Assembly (NCBI GenBank): GCA_902491565.1
Contig: CABUIE010000021.1
Location: 1-27,348, forward strand
From: an uncultured Collinsella sp.
Lineage (GTDB): Bacteria; Actinomycetota; Coriobacteriia; Coriobacteriales; Coriobacteriaceae
DNA: 27,348 bases
Direction: 5' to 3'
The notes under the pieces are model-generated. The model had not been told where the DNA came from. It saw only the letters and a program-made list of their open reading frames with translations, and made no database searches. Position 1 is the first letter of the stretch. Each line of letters starts with the position of its first letter. The position numbers were made by a program, and so were the translations under genes. This document shows positions 16,182 to 24,429 of this stretch, piece by piece.

Positions 16182-17534
16182 ATGTCTGACGACTTTTACA
16201 CCATGGTCGATTCCGGAGACCCGGCACCCGACAACGAGCACATCACCGGCGTGCGCGAAGAGCGTGACGAAGGTGAACAGACGACAACGCAGGCGCCAAA
16301 AGCCATGTACGCCGCGCGCATCGCCGTCTATGACGACATGCTGTCGACACCGCGGGTGATCGTCATTGATCCGCAAGATGTCCGCACGTATTTGGAAGAG
16401 ACGACCAACACCGTCTACCAGTGCATGAAAGAACAAGGTGGCCACATCTCGCTCATGGTCATCCGCGAGATTGTCGAAAACTTTATCCACGCACACTTTG
16501 CCGAGCCCATCATCTCGATTCTGGACGGCGGAGACACCATCCGCTTTGCTGACCAAGGACCCGGCATCGACGACAAGGAACGTGCTTTCGACTTTGGCGT
16601 TACCAGCGCAAACAGCAAGATGAAGCGCTATATCCGTGGAACCGGAGCAGGGTTTCCCATGGTGCAGGAGTATTTGGAAAACGCCGGCGGTGCCGTATCC
16701 ATCGAGGACAACATGGGCAACGGCACCGTGGTTACGGTAAGCCTGAACCCTAAACGCGTGCAGGAAATCGAGCGTGCCGGCGGACGCGGCGCTGCCGTGC
16801 GGCCCGAGACGGAGCAGCCCACATATCCCCTGCCGGGAGCTTTTGCGCAGCAGCCCGTGGCAACGCAGCAGATGCAGCCCCCCGTGGGACAGATGCAGCA
16901 GCCCGGAATGCTTCCCACACAAGAACCCCAGGCGGCATCTATGTCGATGCCGCCAAACATGCCAGAGGCCATGCCGCTGGCTGATCAGGATGCAGCAGCA
17001 ATGCAGCAGGCGACGGGGGCGCCGGGTGGCCAGCAAATGGGCTATCAGCCGTACCAACAGGGATATCCATATCAGCAGATGCCGCCACTGGGGTATGGCC
17101 AGCAGTTCCCGCAGCAGTACCAGCAGGGATATCAGCAGCCGTACCAGCAGATGCCGCAGCAGCAGTACAACCCTTGGACCCAGCAGATGCCTCCACAGCC
17201 TTACCAACAGTGGCCTCAAAGTTTTCAACAGCAAATGCCGCCGATGCAGAGTTCTCAACAACCAGCAGCTCAAATGATGTATCCTAATGCAGCAAATCAG
17301 TATGCGCAGCCACAACCGGACGTGTTCGTAAGCGATCGCGGCAACGCCGCGCTGGGCTATCTGGCGCAAAATCAAGCGTGCGGTGCAACCGATCTGGCGA
17401 GGACGTTTGGAAACTCGGCCCCCACTTGGTCACGCACGCTCAATGACTTGGCGCAGGCCGGCTTGGTCATCAAGCATGGCCAGAAATACCATCTGACCGA
17501 ACTCGGCGCCGCTCGCGTGCGAGCTCAGAGCTAA
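16182..17534 (+). CDS. GHKL ATPase-domain protein with Q-rich tract and C-terminal winged helix, upstream of dnaA
   Basis: A 450-residue protein with three parts. Residues 88-190 form a GHKL/HATPase_c fold: N-box REIVEN (95-100), G1 box DQGPGID (124-130), and a GTGAGF G2 box (153-158) ending in NGT (180-182). The spacing recalls SpoIIAB/RsbW anti-sigma kinases. Residues 210-380 are almost only Gln, Pro, Met, Tyr and Gly, a prion-like disordered tract. Residues 385-450 look like a winged helix (ALGYLAQNQ, ATDLARTF, TWSRTLNDLAQAGLV, YHLTELG). No phosphoacceptor His domain is present, so it is not a sensor kinase. It ends 15 bp before dnaA in the same direction, so the two are probably co-transcribed. 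ATG at 16182 was chosen; GTG at 16137 or TTG at 16110 are possible, as no strong ribosome binding site marks any of them. Role unknown. Confidence 0.8.
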   Translation: MSDDFYTMVDSGDPAPDNEHITGVREERDEGEQTTTQAPKAMYAARIAVYDDMLSTPRVIVIDPQDVRTYLEETTNTVYQCMKEQGGHISLMVIREIVENFIHAHFAEPIISILDGGDTIRFADQGPGIDDKERAFDFGVTSANSKMKRYIRGTGAGFPMVQEYLENAGGAVSIEDNMGNGTVVTVSLNPKRVQEIERAGGRGAAVRPETEQPTYPLPGAFAQQPVATQQMQPPVGQMQQPGMLPTQEPQAASMSMPPNMPEAMPLADQDAAAMQQATGAPGGQQMGYQPYQQGYPYQQMPPLGYGQQFPQQYQQGYQQPYQQMPQQQYNPWTQQMPPQPYQQWPQSFQQQMPPMQSSQQPAAQMMYPNAANQYAQPQPDVFVSDRGNAALGYLAQNQACGATDLARTFGNSAPTWSRTLNDLAQAGLVIKHGQKYHLTELGAARVRAQS

Positions 17535-17549
17535 AGAACGGGAGAGACA

Positions 17550-19274
17550 GTGGACGAGGAAGCAAGCATCATCCTGGGGGATGCCATCGCCTTTTGTCAG
17601 CGCGACGGCCAAGATGCACGCCTCATCAACATGCTGGGGCAATCGCGCGCCATAAGCCTGACCGAAGATACGCTCACGATCGAGGCCCCCTCGCGCTTTG
17701 CCATCGCGCAGCTCAAAAAGCATCAGCCGACTATTGAGGCCTATCTGGAAGAAATCGCCTTTGCGCCGATTGCGCTCGACATCGTGGCACCGCAAGGCGC
17801 CGCGACGGAATCCGCTGCCGCGACGGCGCCCGCCACGGCTCCCGCTGCTTCCCCGGCGGTGCCGGCCTCCGCAGGCGACGTGCCGACAATCGAGCACCAG
17901 CACAGCGATGTTTCCCGTGAAACCATGGCGCCGTTGCCGACCGCGGTAGCGACGTCAACGAACGCACCCGTCACGCACATGCCCATCGCTCACGACGCAG
18001 CGGCGGGCGCGGATTCGGGCATTGCAATCAAGAACACGCTCTCGGCCGACGATTTTCGTCGCATGATGAACCAGATGAAGGGCGGAGCGCCGACTAAATC
18101 CACGCAAGCTGCGACCCCCGCTTCACCCATGCCAGCACCGACCGTGCCGGCCGAGCAGAATACGGATGGAGCCCCGCTCGCCGCGAACTCAAAATTTACC
18201 TTTGAGAACTTTGTCTACGGCCCCGAGAACAGCCATGCCTATCGCTCGGCACTCAAGTTTGCCGCCCTCGCGGACGAGCGCGGCACATGCACATCACTGT
18301 TTATCTACGGCAAATCGGGCCTGGGCAAGACGCACCTGCTGCTTGCCATCAAAAACGAGCTCGCCGAGAAGTCGCCCGAGATCAAGGTCAAGTATGCCAA
18401 CTCCCAGGCATATCTGGACGACCTGATGACCGAGTTCGACCGCCAAAAGAAGAGCAACGCCCCCATCATGCAGGCGTACCACGGCGTGGACGTGCTCATC
18501 ATCGATGACATCCAAAACATCATCGGCAAGCGCGCGAGCGTGGACTACTTTTTCCAGCTCATGGACGAGTTCATCCGCAACAACAAGAAGGTCGTCATCG
18601 CGGCAGACCGCGCCCCCAAGGACCTGAGCATGGACGAGCGCCTGACCAGCCGCTTCAACGCCGGCATGCTCTGCCTGGTCGCAGAGCCCAGCTACGAGAT
18701 GAAATACAAGATCTTGCAGCGCTATTACGAGAACACCATCGTCGCCGCTCCCGAGGCAGGCGACGACTCACTGTTGGCGGCCTACGGGGGCGACGGCGGG
18801 CACCTGACCGACGAGCACTTTAAACACATGGCCGAGGTGTCGGGCACCAACATCCGCGAACTCGAGAGCTTCTGCGAGCGCTGCGCCGGCGAGGCGGGCG
18901 ACCGCGAGCGCGAGGGCGGGGAGCTCACCTTTGACGATATCGACGCCATCGCCAGCCAGTACTTCGACACATCGGCCAAAAAGATCAACGTGCAAACGGT
19001 TCAGTCCGTCATCGAAGAGCAGTACGGCGTGACGCACGAGGAGCTCATCGGCCCGCGTCGCAACGCCAATATCGCCAAAGCACGCCATATCGCTATCTAC
19101 CTGGCCATCGAGATGTGCGAGATGACGACCACGGCGGTGGGCGCCGAATTTGGCAACCGCAACCACTCGACCGTCAGCACGAGCTACAAAAAGGTCCAGA
19201 AGATGATCCAGGAAGACCGTACCGTCACCGAAGACCTCAAATCGCTGCGCGATAAAATTACACTGCGCTCGTAG
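17550..19274 (+). CDS. dnaA: Chromosomal replication initiator protein DnaA
   Basis: A 574-residue initiator, longer than E. coli DnaA (467) because of a roughly 130-residue Ala/Pro/Thr-rich linker (about 80-210) between domain I and the AAA+ core. Walker A is GKSGLGKT (254-261) and Walker B LIIDDI (316-321). Domain IV at the C-terminus has the conserved Arg helix (KARHIAIYLAIE) and the signature loop FGNRNHSTV (534-542). That loop differs from the usual FGGRDHTTV at N538 (normally Asp) and S540 (normally Thr), both base-contacting positions in the E. coli complex. GTG at 17550 is preceded by GGGAGAG. It follows the GHKL gene by 15 bp; the gap after it contains candidate DnaA boxes and an unwinding region. 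Confidence 0.97.
   Translation: MDEEASIILGDAIAFCQRDGQDARLINMLGQSRAISLTEDTLTIEAPSRFAIAQLKKHQPTIEAYLEEIAFAPIALDIVAPQGAATESAAATAPATAPAASPAVPASAGDVPTIEHQHSDVSRETMAPLPTAVATSTNAPVTHMPIAHDAAAGADSGIAIKNTLSADDFRRMMNQMKGGAPTKSTQAATPASPMPAPTVPAEQNTDGAPLAANSKFTFENFVYGPENSHAYRSALKFAALADERGTCTSLFIYGKSGLGKTHLLLAIKNELAEKSPEIKVKYANSQAYLDDLMTEFDRQKKSNAPIMQAYHGVDVLIIDDIQNIIGKRASVDYFFQLMDEFIRNNKKVVIAADRAPKDLSMDERLTSRFNAGMLCLVAEPSYEMKYKILQRYYENTIVAAPEAGDDSLLAAYGGDGGHLTDEHFKHMAEVSGTNIRELESFCERCAGEAGDREREGGELTFDDIDAIASQYFDTSAKKINVQTVQSVIEEQYGVTHEELIGPRRNANIAKARHIAIYLAIEMCEMTTTAVGAEFGNRNHSTVSTSYKKVQKMIQEDRTVTEDLKSLRDKITLRS
17909..17924. promoter_or_regulatory. Degenerate parS site inside dnaA
   Basis: Matches parS at 14 of 16 positions (mismatches at 7 and 16) and lies in the part of dnaA that encodes the disordered linker, where sequence is free to vary. 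Confidence 0.4.
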
Positions 19275-19286
19275 GGAAATAGAGAC

Positions 19287-19299
19287 ACCTGTTGAAAAC
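19287..19299 (-). promoter_or_regulatory. Candidate DnaA box in the dnaA-dnaN gap
   Basis: The inverted form of the 13-mer GTTTTCAACAGGT found twice on the rpmH side, starting 13 bp after the dnaA stop. A related TAATCAACA (19445-19453) lies closer to the AT-rich unwinding region. Confidence 0.6.
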
Positions 19300-19465
19300 T
19301 TGTCGAAACCATGGGCATAAGGTGTCTAAAACCCAACCCGCGGTGGTGAAAAGTTTTGCGCAGGTTTTGAACGTGGAAAACCACCCCCGTTGCACACAGG
19401 TTGCTGTCGATTCTCTTTCTGGGTCTGACCTGCGTCTTTGGGAGTAATCAACAGTTTCGTCAGTG

Positions 19466-19494
19466 CTATTACTATTATTAAGATATTTATATCT
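19466..19494. other. Candidate DnaA-trio run and DNA unwinding element
   Basis: The lower strand of 19466-19480 reads 5'-TAA TAA TAG TAA TAG, five consecutive DnaA-trios. It is followed at once by an AT-only inverted repeat, AGATAT-TT-ATATCT (19481-19494). The order box, trio, AT-rich segment is that of the Bacillus basal unwinding system. The same bases also form part of the dnaN leader. Confidence 0.5.
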
Positions 19495-19512
19495 AAAGAA
19501 AGGTATTAAAAG

Positions 19513-20616
19513 ATGAAGTTCACCGTCAGCCAGAGCTCGCTTACACAAGCCATCGGCGTCGTTATGAAGGGTGTCGCTTCGGCGTCCACCCTTCCCATCC
19601 TGTCGGGCGTGCTCGTCAAGGCGCAAGACGGCATCTTGGAATTCCAGACCTCTAACTACACCATCTCGATCCGTCATCGCATCGCGGCACATGTCGAAGA
19701 AGGGGGCGAGATGGTTATCCCTTGTAAGATGCTCTCCAATATCACCAAGACCCTCCCCGATGCCCCGGTCACCTTTGAGCTGTCCGAGCGCCAGGTGCTG
19801 ATTGGTTGTGAGAAGAGCTCTTTCCGCCTGAACACGCTCGATGCCAATGACTTCCCCGAGTTTCCGGCCTATGCCATCGAGAGCGCCGTGGAACTGCCGA
19901 CCGATATCTTGTCCGAAATGGTCGGCCGCGTGTGGCGCGTCACCTCGACTGACAAGGCCCGCCCCATCCTGGGTGGCGTGCACATGAAGGTCGAGAACAA
20001 CACCGTGCGCCTGGTGGCGACCGATTCCTTCCGCTTGGCCGTGTGCGATACGCAGGTCGAGACCTCAACCCTCGAGGGCTCCTTTGAACTCAACGTTCCG
20101 GCCGACGCCTTTAACGACGCACTGAACATCATGGCCAGCCAGGCGACCATCATGATCGGGGCTACCGACACCCAGGTCGTCTTTGAGGCCGGCAATACCA
20201 CCTACGTGTCGCGCCGCATCGAGGGCGTGTACCCCAACTACAAGCAGCTCATCCCCGATTCGTGCGTGACGAGCGTCAAGATCGACGTCGCCGCCTTTAA
20301 CGCCGCCCTCAAGCGCGTGGCCGTTATCGCGAGCGCCAACCCCGCCGTCAAGTTCGAGATCGATGTCGAGAACGGGCAGATGGGCCTGTCCTCCATTTCC
20401 AATGACCAGGACCTTGCGCAGGAGACGATCGATGTCGAGGCCGAGGGCGAGTCGGGTACCATCGCCTTCAACTACCACTACATCTTCGGCTGCCTCAATG
20501 CCCTGTCCAAGGAGAAGGAGATCACGCTGGAGCTCAAGAGCTACTCGCAGGCGGGCATCTTCAAGTCCTACGACAAGATCAACTACCTGTACCTGGTCAT
20601 GCCGGTCCGCATCTAG
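19513..20616 (+). CDS. dnaN: DNA polymerase III beta sliding clamp
   Basis: A 367-residue protein that dimerises into the ring that holds polymerase III on DNA. It has the typical N-terminus (MKFTVSQSSLTQAIGVVMKG), three repeated clamp folds, the GVHMKVENNTVRLVATDSFRL-type segment of the second fold, and the C-terminal LVMPVRI that forms part of the partner-binding cleft. ATG at 19513 is preceded by AAAGG. recF starts 9 bp after its stop, so dnaN-recF-dciA form one unit. Length is normal for the family. Confidence 0.97.
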   Translation: MKFTVSQSSLTQAIGVVMKGVASASTLPILSGVLVKAQDGILEFQTSNYTISIRHRIAAHVEEGGEMVIPCKMLSNITKTLPDAPVTFELSERQVLIGCEKSSFRLNTLDANDFPEFPAYAIESAVELPTDILSEMVGRVWRVTSTDKARPILGGVHMKVENNTVRLVATDSFRLAVCDTQVETSTLEGSFELNVPADAFNDALNIMASQATIMIGATDTQVVFEAGNTTYVSRRIEGVYPNYKQLIPDSCVTSVKIDVAAFNAALKRVAVIASANPAVKFEIDVENGQMGLSSISNDQDLAQETIDVEAEGESGTIAFNYHYIFGCLNALSKEKEITLELKSYSQAGIFKSYDKINYLYLVMPVRI

Positions 20617-20625
20617 CGCTGCGCC

Positions 20626-21732
20626 ATGACCATGTTCGCCCGTGATCTTTCCGTTGCGCATTACCGCAGCTTCGATAGCTATCGCCTTGCCTTGGACGAG
20701 GGCGTGACGATACTTGCGGGACCCAACGCGGCGGGAAAGACCAATCTCATAGAGGCGCTGCAGCTGCTGACGAGCGGCGCCTCGTTTAGGCATCCGACCG
20801 CCGCCGAGCTCGTCCATGATGGCGTGGGCTCGTGCAAGGTCGAGCTGAGGCTCGAGGGCGACGGCCGCGTGCTTGATATGGGATTGAGCGCGGAGGACGG
20901 TAAACGCTCGTTTAGCCGCAACGGCAAGAGATGCTCTGCCGCCGGTGTGCGCGGGGTTCTGCCGAGCGTGCTGTTTTGCCCCGACCATCTGGACATGGTT
21001 AAGCGAGGCGCCAGTGTGCGCCGCGCCGCCCTCGACGACTTTGGCATGCAACTGAGCGCACGCTATGCCGATCTTGCGAGCACCTATGGTCGCTGCGTGA
21101 CCCAGCGTAACGCCTTGCTCAAGGAGGCCTGGTGCTGCCGCGAGATGCTCGGCGCGTGGAACGATTCGATTGCCCGCGCGGGCGCGGCTCTGCTCGTGCA
21201 CCGGTTGGCCCTGCTCGACCGGCTGGCGGGCCATGTGCGTACTGCCTACGGGCAAGTGGCGTCCGGTGAGGCTGCCAACGTGACCTATACGTCCACGCTG
21301 GGGGATTTGCCCCAGGTCGGGGATCGCGAAGAGCTGAAGGGCTGGGCGTACGAGCGCATGCTGGCCGCCCTTGATGAGCACGCCGACGAGGAAATTCGCC
21401 GCGGCGTGACGTTGGTGGGACCGCATCGCGATGAGATTGAGTTTACCGTGGCGGGTCGCTCCGCCCGTTCGTTTGCCAGCCAAGGCCAGCAGCGAACGTT
21501 GGTGCTGGCCTGGAAGGTGGCGGAGGTGGCCGTGGCTCGCGATGTCCTGGGCACCGCCCCACTGCTGCTTTTGGACGACGTGATGAGCGAGCTCGACGGC
21601 GAGCGTCGCGGTGCTTTCCTGCGGTTGATCGGCGATGATATCCAGACGGTCATAACCACGACCAACCTGGGGTATTTTACCGATGACCTGCTTGATCGAG
21701 CCAAGGTGGTGAGCATGGGTGAGACGTGCTAA
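20626..21732 (+). CDS. recF: DNA replication and repair protein RecF
   Basis: A 368-residue SMC-like ATPase that helps load RecA at gaps. Walker A is GPNAAGKT (32-39) in a RecF-type N-terminus (AHYRSFDSYRLALDEGV). The ABC signature is SQGQQRTLVLAWK and Walker B is LLLLDDVMSELD (about 313-324), all intact. ATG at 20626 is 9 bp past dnaN; a second ATG two codons on is equally possible, as neither has a strong ribosome binding site. It overlaps the start of the dciA gene by 14 bp. Confidence 0.95.
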   Translation: MTMFARDLSVAHYRSFDSYRLALDEGVTILAGPNAAGKTNLIEALQLLTSGASFRHPTAAELVHDGVGSCKVELRLEGDGRVLDMGLSAEDGKRSFSRNGKRCSAAGVRGVLPSVLFCPDHLDMVKRGASVRRAALDDFGMQLSARYADLASTYGRCVTQRNALLKEAWCCREMLGAWNDSIARAGAALLVHRLALLDRLAGHVRTAYGQVASGEAANVTYTSTLGDLPQVGDREELKGWAYERMLAALDEHADEEIRRGVTLVGPHRDEIEFTVAGRSARSFASQGQQRTLVLAWKVAEVAVARDVLGTAPLLLLDDVMSELDGERRGAFLRLIGDDIQTVITTTNLGYFTDDLLDRAKVVSMGETC

Positions 21733-22282
21733 TTACGAGCGCGAGAGCGAAACGGTCGCCTTCAGTGGGTTTTTGAACGCAGAGCGCCAGCGCATCCTGG
21801 CGGCTGCAACGCCTAAGCGCCGCGCGCAGATGGAGGCTGCCGAGGAGTCGCGCGCGGTCTATCGCGCGTGGAACGCGGTGTGCTCGGGCACGCGCGAGGG
21901 GCGGCATGTGACGGGTCTGCGCTACCTGCCCGAGTCCAATGAACTGCTGGTATATCTCGATTCGCCCTCGTGGACGCAGGAAATGACGCTGTTGCGTGAG
22001 ATCATCCGCGCGCGCATGGAGCGCGCCGGTGCGCATGTGGACGGCCTGGTGTTCAAAACCACCGCACCCGGTCACACGCCGCCCGCCGCCAAGGAGCGCC
22101 TGCGCCCGGCGACGACCGAGCACCCGCCGGCCCCGCACGCCGACCTAAGTGAGGCCGAGCGCACCGAGATTGAGCGCCAAGTGGCGCCCATCGAAGACCA
22201 AAAACTGCGCGAGGCCCTCGAGAATGCCATGAGAGCCAGTGCCGAGAGGGCCAAGGGCGTGCAAAGCAAAAAAGAGCCTTAA
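21719..22282 (+). CDS. dciA: DUF721/DciA-family protein, probable helicase-loading factor
   Basis: A 187-residue protein with the DUF721 core (about 30-115): an AVYRAWNAVCSG helix, LRYLPESNELLVYLDSPSWTQEMTLLREII and a final ARMERAGAHVDGLVFK. DciA is the ancestral replicative-helicase operator found in bacteria that lack DnaC/DnaI, and its place after recF is standard in Actinobacteria. The rest is a Pro/Glu-rich tail that looks disordered. The start is GTG at 21719, inside the end of recF, with AAGG ahead of it. The terminator 27 bp downstream closes this unit. Confidence 0.85.
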   Translation: MRRANYERESETVAFSGFLNAERQRILAAATPKRRAQMEAAEESRAVYRAWNAVCSGTREGRHVTGLRYLPESNELLVYLDSPSWTQEMTLLREIIRARMERAGAHVDGLVFKTTAPGHTPPAAKERLRPATTEHPPAPHADLSEAERTEIERQVAPIEDQKLREALENAMRASAERAKGVQSKKEP

Positions 22283-22308
22283 ATCGCATCTGGTGGCCTT
22301 GTAGAGCC

Positions 22309-22338
22309 AAATACCCTCATTCCCGAGGGTATTTTTTT
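22309..22338 (+). terminator. Intrinsic terminator after dciA
   Basis: AAATACCCTC (22309-22318) pairs with GAGGGTATTT (22325-22334) around a 6-nt loop, followed by T to 22338. It separates the dnaN-recF-dciA unit from gyrB. Confidence 0.9.
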
Positions 22339-22364
22339 ACGATAAACTAGTAAGGCTGTACACA
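22336..22364 (+). promoter_or_regulatory. Weak candidate promoter for gyrBA
   Basis: TTTACG, a 17-bp spacer and TACACA (with TG before the -10) lie right after the dciA terminator. The match is modest, but gyrBA must have its own promoter in this short gap. Confidence 0.3.
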
Positions 22365-22387
22365 TTTTCTTGACTGAAGGAGGACGT

Positions 22388-24418
22388 GTGGCAAACGAAA
22401 ACGATTACGATGGCGGCGAGATTAAGATTCTCGAAGGTCTCGAGGCCGTTCGTAAGCGCCCGGGCATGTATATCGGCTCGACGAGCGCCAGCGGTCTGCA
22501 TCACCTGGTGTGGGAGATCGTTGACAACTCCGTCGACGAGGCCATGGCCGGTTTCTGCACCGAGATCCAGGTGACGGTCCACGCCGACAACTCCATCACG
22601 GTCGTCGACAACGGGCGCGGTATCCCCGTCGACGAGCACCCTGTTAAAAAGATCCCGACGCTCGAGGTCGTCATGACGATTTTGCACGCCGGCGGTAAGT
22701 TCGATAATTCGGCCTATAAGGTCTCGGGCGGCCTGCACGGCGTTGGCATCTCCGTCGTCAACGCACTGTCCAAGCGCGTGGTCGTTCAGGTTCGTCGCGA
22801 CGGCAACACCTACGAGATGGAGTTCTCGCGCGGCAAGACCGTCAAGAAGATGGAGGTCGTGGGCACCTCGGATTCGACGGGCACCACCGTCACCTTCTGG
22901 CCCGACGACGAGATCTTCGAGACCTGCATTTACGATTTCGATACGCTGCACAACCGTCTGCAGGAGACGGCGTTCCTCAATAAGAACCTCAAAATCGTGC
23001 TGACTGACGAGCGCGAGTCTACTCCCCACGTGGAGGAGTTTTGCTACGAGGGCGGCATCATCGACTTCGTCAAGTTCCTTAACGAGGGCAAGGACGTCCC
23101 CGAGGCCTTTAAGGAGCCTATCTACATCGAGGGCAAATCGGACCCGGACGCACCTGTGGCCAAGATGGGCGAGGTTGAGGTTTCCCTGCAGTGGAATAGC
23201 GGCTACGGCGAGAACGTCATGTCGTTTGCCAACGACATCTACACCCCCGAGGGCGGCATGCACCTTGAGGGCTTCCGCACCGCGCTCACCCGCGTGATCA
23301 ACGACTATGCGCGCAAGCAGAACCTGCTCAAGGAAAAAGACGCCAATCTGACCGGCGACGATGTGCGCGAGGGCCTTTCGGCCGTTATCTCGGTCAAGCT
23401 GCCCGATCCGCAGTTTGAGGGCCAGACCAAGGCCAAGCTCGGCAGCTCCTATATGCGCGCGCTGACGCTCAAGATCGTGACCGACGGCCTCGCCGATTAC
23501 TTGGAGGAGCATCCCAAGCCCGCCCGCGAGATCGTCAAGAAGGCGCAACAGGCCTGCAAGGCGCGCAACGCCGCCCGCAAGGCGCGCGAAGCGACCCGTC
23601 GCAAGAGCCTGCTCGAGACGGCGTCCCTGCCCGGTAAGCTCGCTGACTGCTCGGTGCGCGATGCCGAGCTGACCGAGCTCTTCATCGTAGAGGGCGACTC
23701 GGCAGGCGGTTCGGCCAAGGACGGCCGTCGCCGAGACATCCAGGCGATTCTGCCCCTGCGCGGCAAGATTTTGAACGTCGAGCGCGTTGGTGACCATCGC
23801 GCGTTCTCGAGTGACACCATCCAGTCGCTGATTACCGCGATCGGCTGCGGCGTCACGACGAGTGCCGGCGACGGCGGCGATTTCGATATCACCAAGGCGC
23901 GCTACCACAAGATCATCATCATGACCGATGCAGACGTCGACGGCGCGCATATCCGCATCCTGCTGCTGACGTTCTTCTACAAGTACATGCGTCCGCTGAT
24001 CGATGCCGGCTACGTCTATGTTGCCTGCCCGCCCATCTTTGGCATTAAGGTGCGCAACAAGATCCACTACGTGTATCCCAACGGCCGCCAGCCCGAAGAC
24101 GAGATCCTGCGCGATACCATCCAGAGTCTGGGCCTGAACCCCGATGATAACGACGAGGACGGCAAGGCCAAGGACGGCAAGATCACCAAAAAGCGCAAGG
24201 GCTATACCGTCCAGCGCTACAAGGGCCTGGGCGAGATGGACCCCAAACAGCTTGCCTCGACGACGATGGACCCAAAGACCCGCATTCTGCAGCGTGTGTC
24301 GATCGAGGACGCCGTGGTGGCGGACCGCGCCGTGCGCGAGCTGATGGGTTCCGAGGTCGGCTATCGCCGCGAGTACATCGAGAAGCATGCACATGATGCA
24401 CGATTCCTTGACGCTTAA
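22388..24418 (+). CDS. gyrB: DNA gyrase subunit B
   Basis: A 676-residue ATPase subunit of DNA gyrase. It has the N-terminal VRKRPGMYIGST segment, the GHKL ATP site (EIVDNSVDEA, DNGRGIPV, GLHGVGISVVNALS) and the TOPRIM domain, with E435 in EGDSAGGSAK and the metal motif DADVD (514-518). The C-terminus has the YKGLGEMDPKQL segment. The start is GTG at 22388 with GGAGG six bases upstream; an in-frame TTG six codons earlier has no support. gyrA begins 11 bp after its stop, so the two subunits are made from one message. The DNA just upstream is AT-rich. Confidence 0.97.
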   Translation: MANENDYDGGEIKILEGLEAVRKRPGMYIGSTSASGLHHLVWEIVDNSVDEAMAGFCTEIQVTVHADNSITVVDNGRGIPVDEHPVKKIPTLEVVMTILHAGGKFDNSAYKVSGGLHGVGISVVNALSKRVVVQVRRDGNTYEMEFSRGKTVKKMEVVGTSDSTGTTVTFWPDDEIFETCIYDFDTLHNRLQETAFLNKNLKIVLTDERESTPHVEEFCYEGGIIDFVKFLNEGKDVPEAFKEPIYIEGKSDPDAPVAKMGEVEVSLQWNSGYGENVMSFANDIYTPEGGMHLEGFRTALTRVINDYARKQNLLKEKDANLTGDDVREGLSAVISVKLPDPQFEGQTKAKLGSSYMRALTLKIVTDGLADYLEEHPKPAREIVKKAQQACKARNAARKAREATRRKSLLETASLPGKLADCSVRDAELTELFIVEGDSAGGSAKDGRRRDIQAILPLRGKILNVERVGDHRAFSSDTIQSLITAIGCGVTTSAGDGGDFDITKARYHKIIIMTDADVDGAHIRILLLTFFYKYMRPLIDAGYVYVACPPIFGIKVRNKIHYVYPNGRQPEDEILRDTIQSLGLNPDDNDEDGKAKDGKITKKRKGYTVQRYKGLGEMDPKQLASTTMDPKTRILQRVSIEDAVVADRAVRELMGSEVGYRREYIEKHAHDARFLDA

Positions 24419-24429
24419 GAGGAGGTAAC

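Noticed and set aside
16483..16491. TTATCCACG, one mismatch from the standard DnaA box
   Set aside because: A single copy inside the conserved GHKL coding region, explained by the protein sequence and not clustered with others.
16182..17534. Labelling the gene upstream of dnaA a sensor histidine kinase
   Set aside because: It has only the GHKL ATPase part; there is no dimerisation/phosphoacceptor His domain, no membrane segment and no response regulator nearby.
20065..21483. Long open frame antisense to dnaN and recF
   Set aside because: It spans the boundary between two well-supported genes on the other strand and has no features of its own.
22337..24394. Long open frame antisense to gyrB
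   Set aside because: A shadow of gyrB codons; the sense strand is an unmistakable gyrase subunit.
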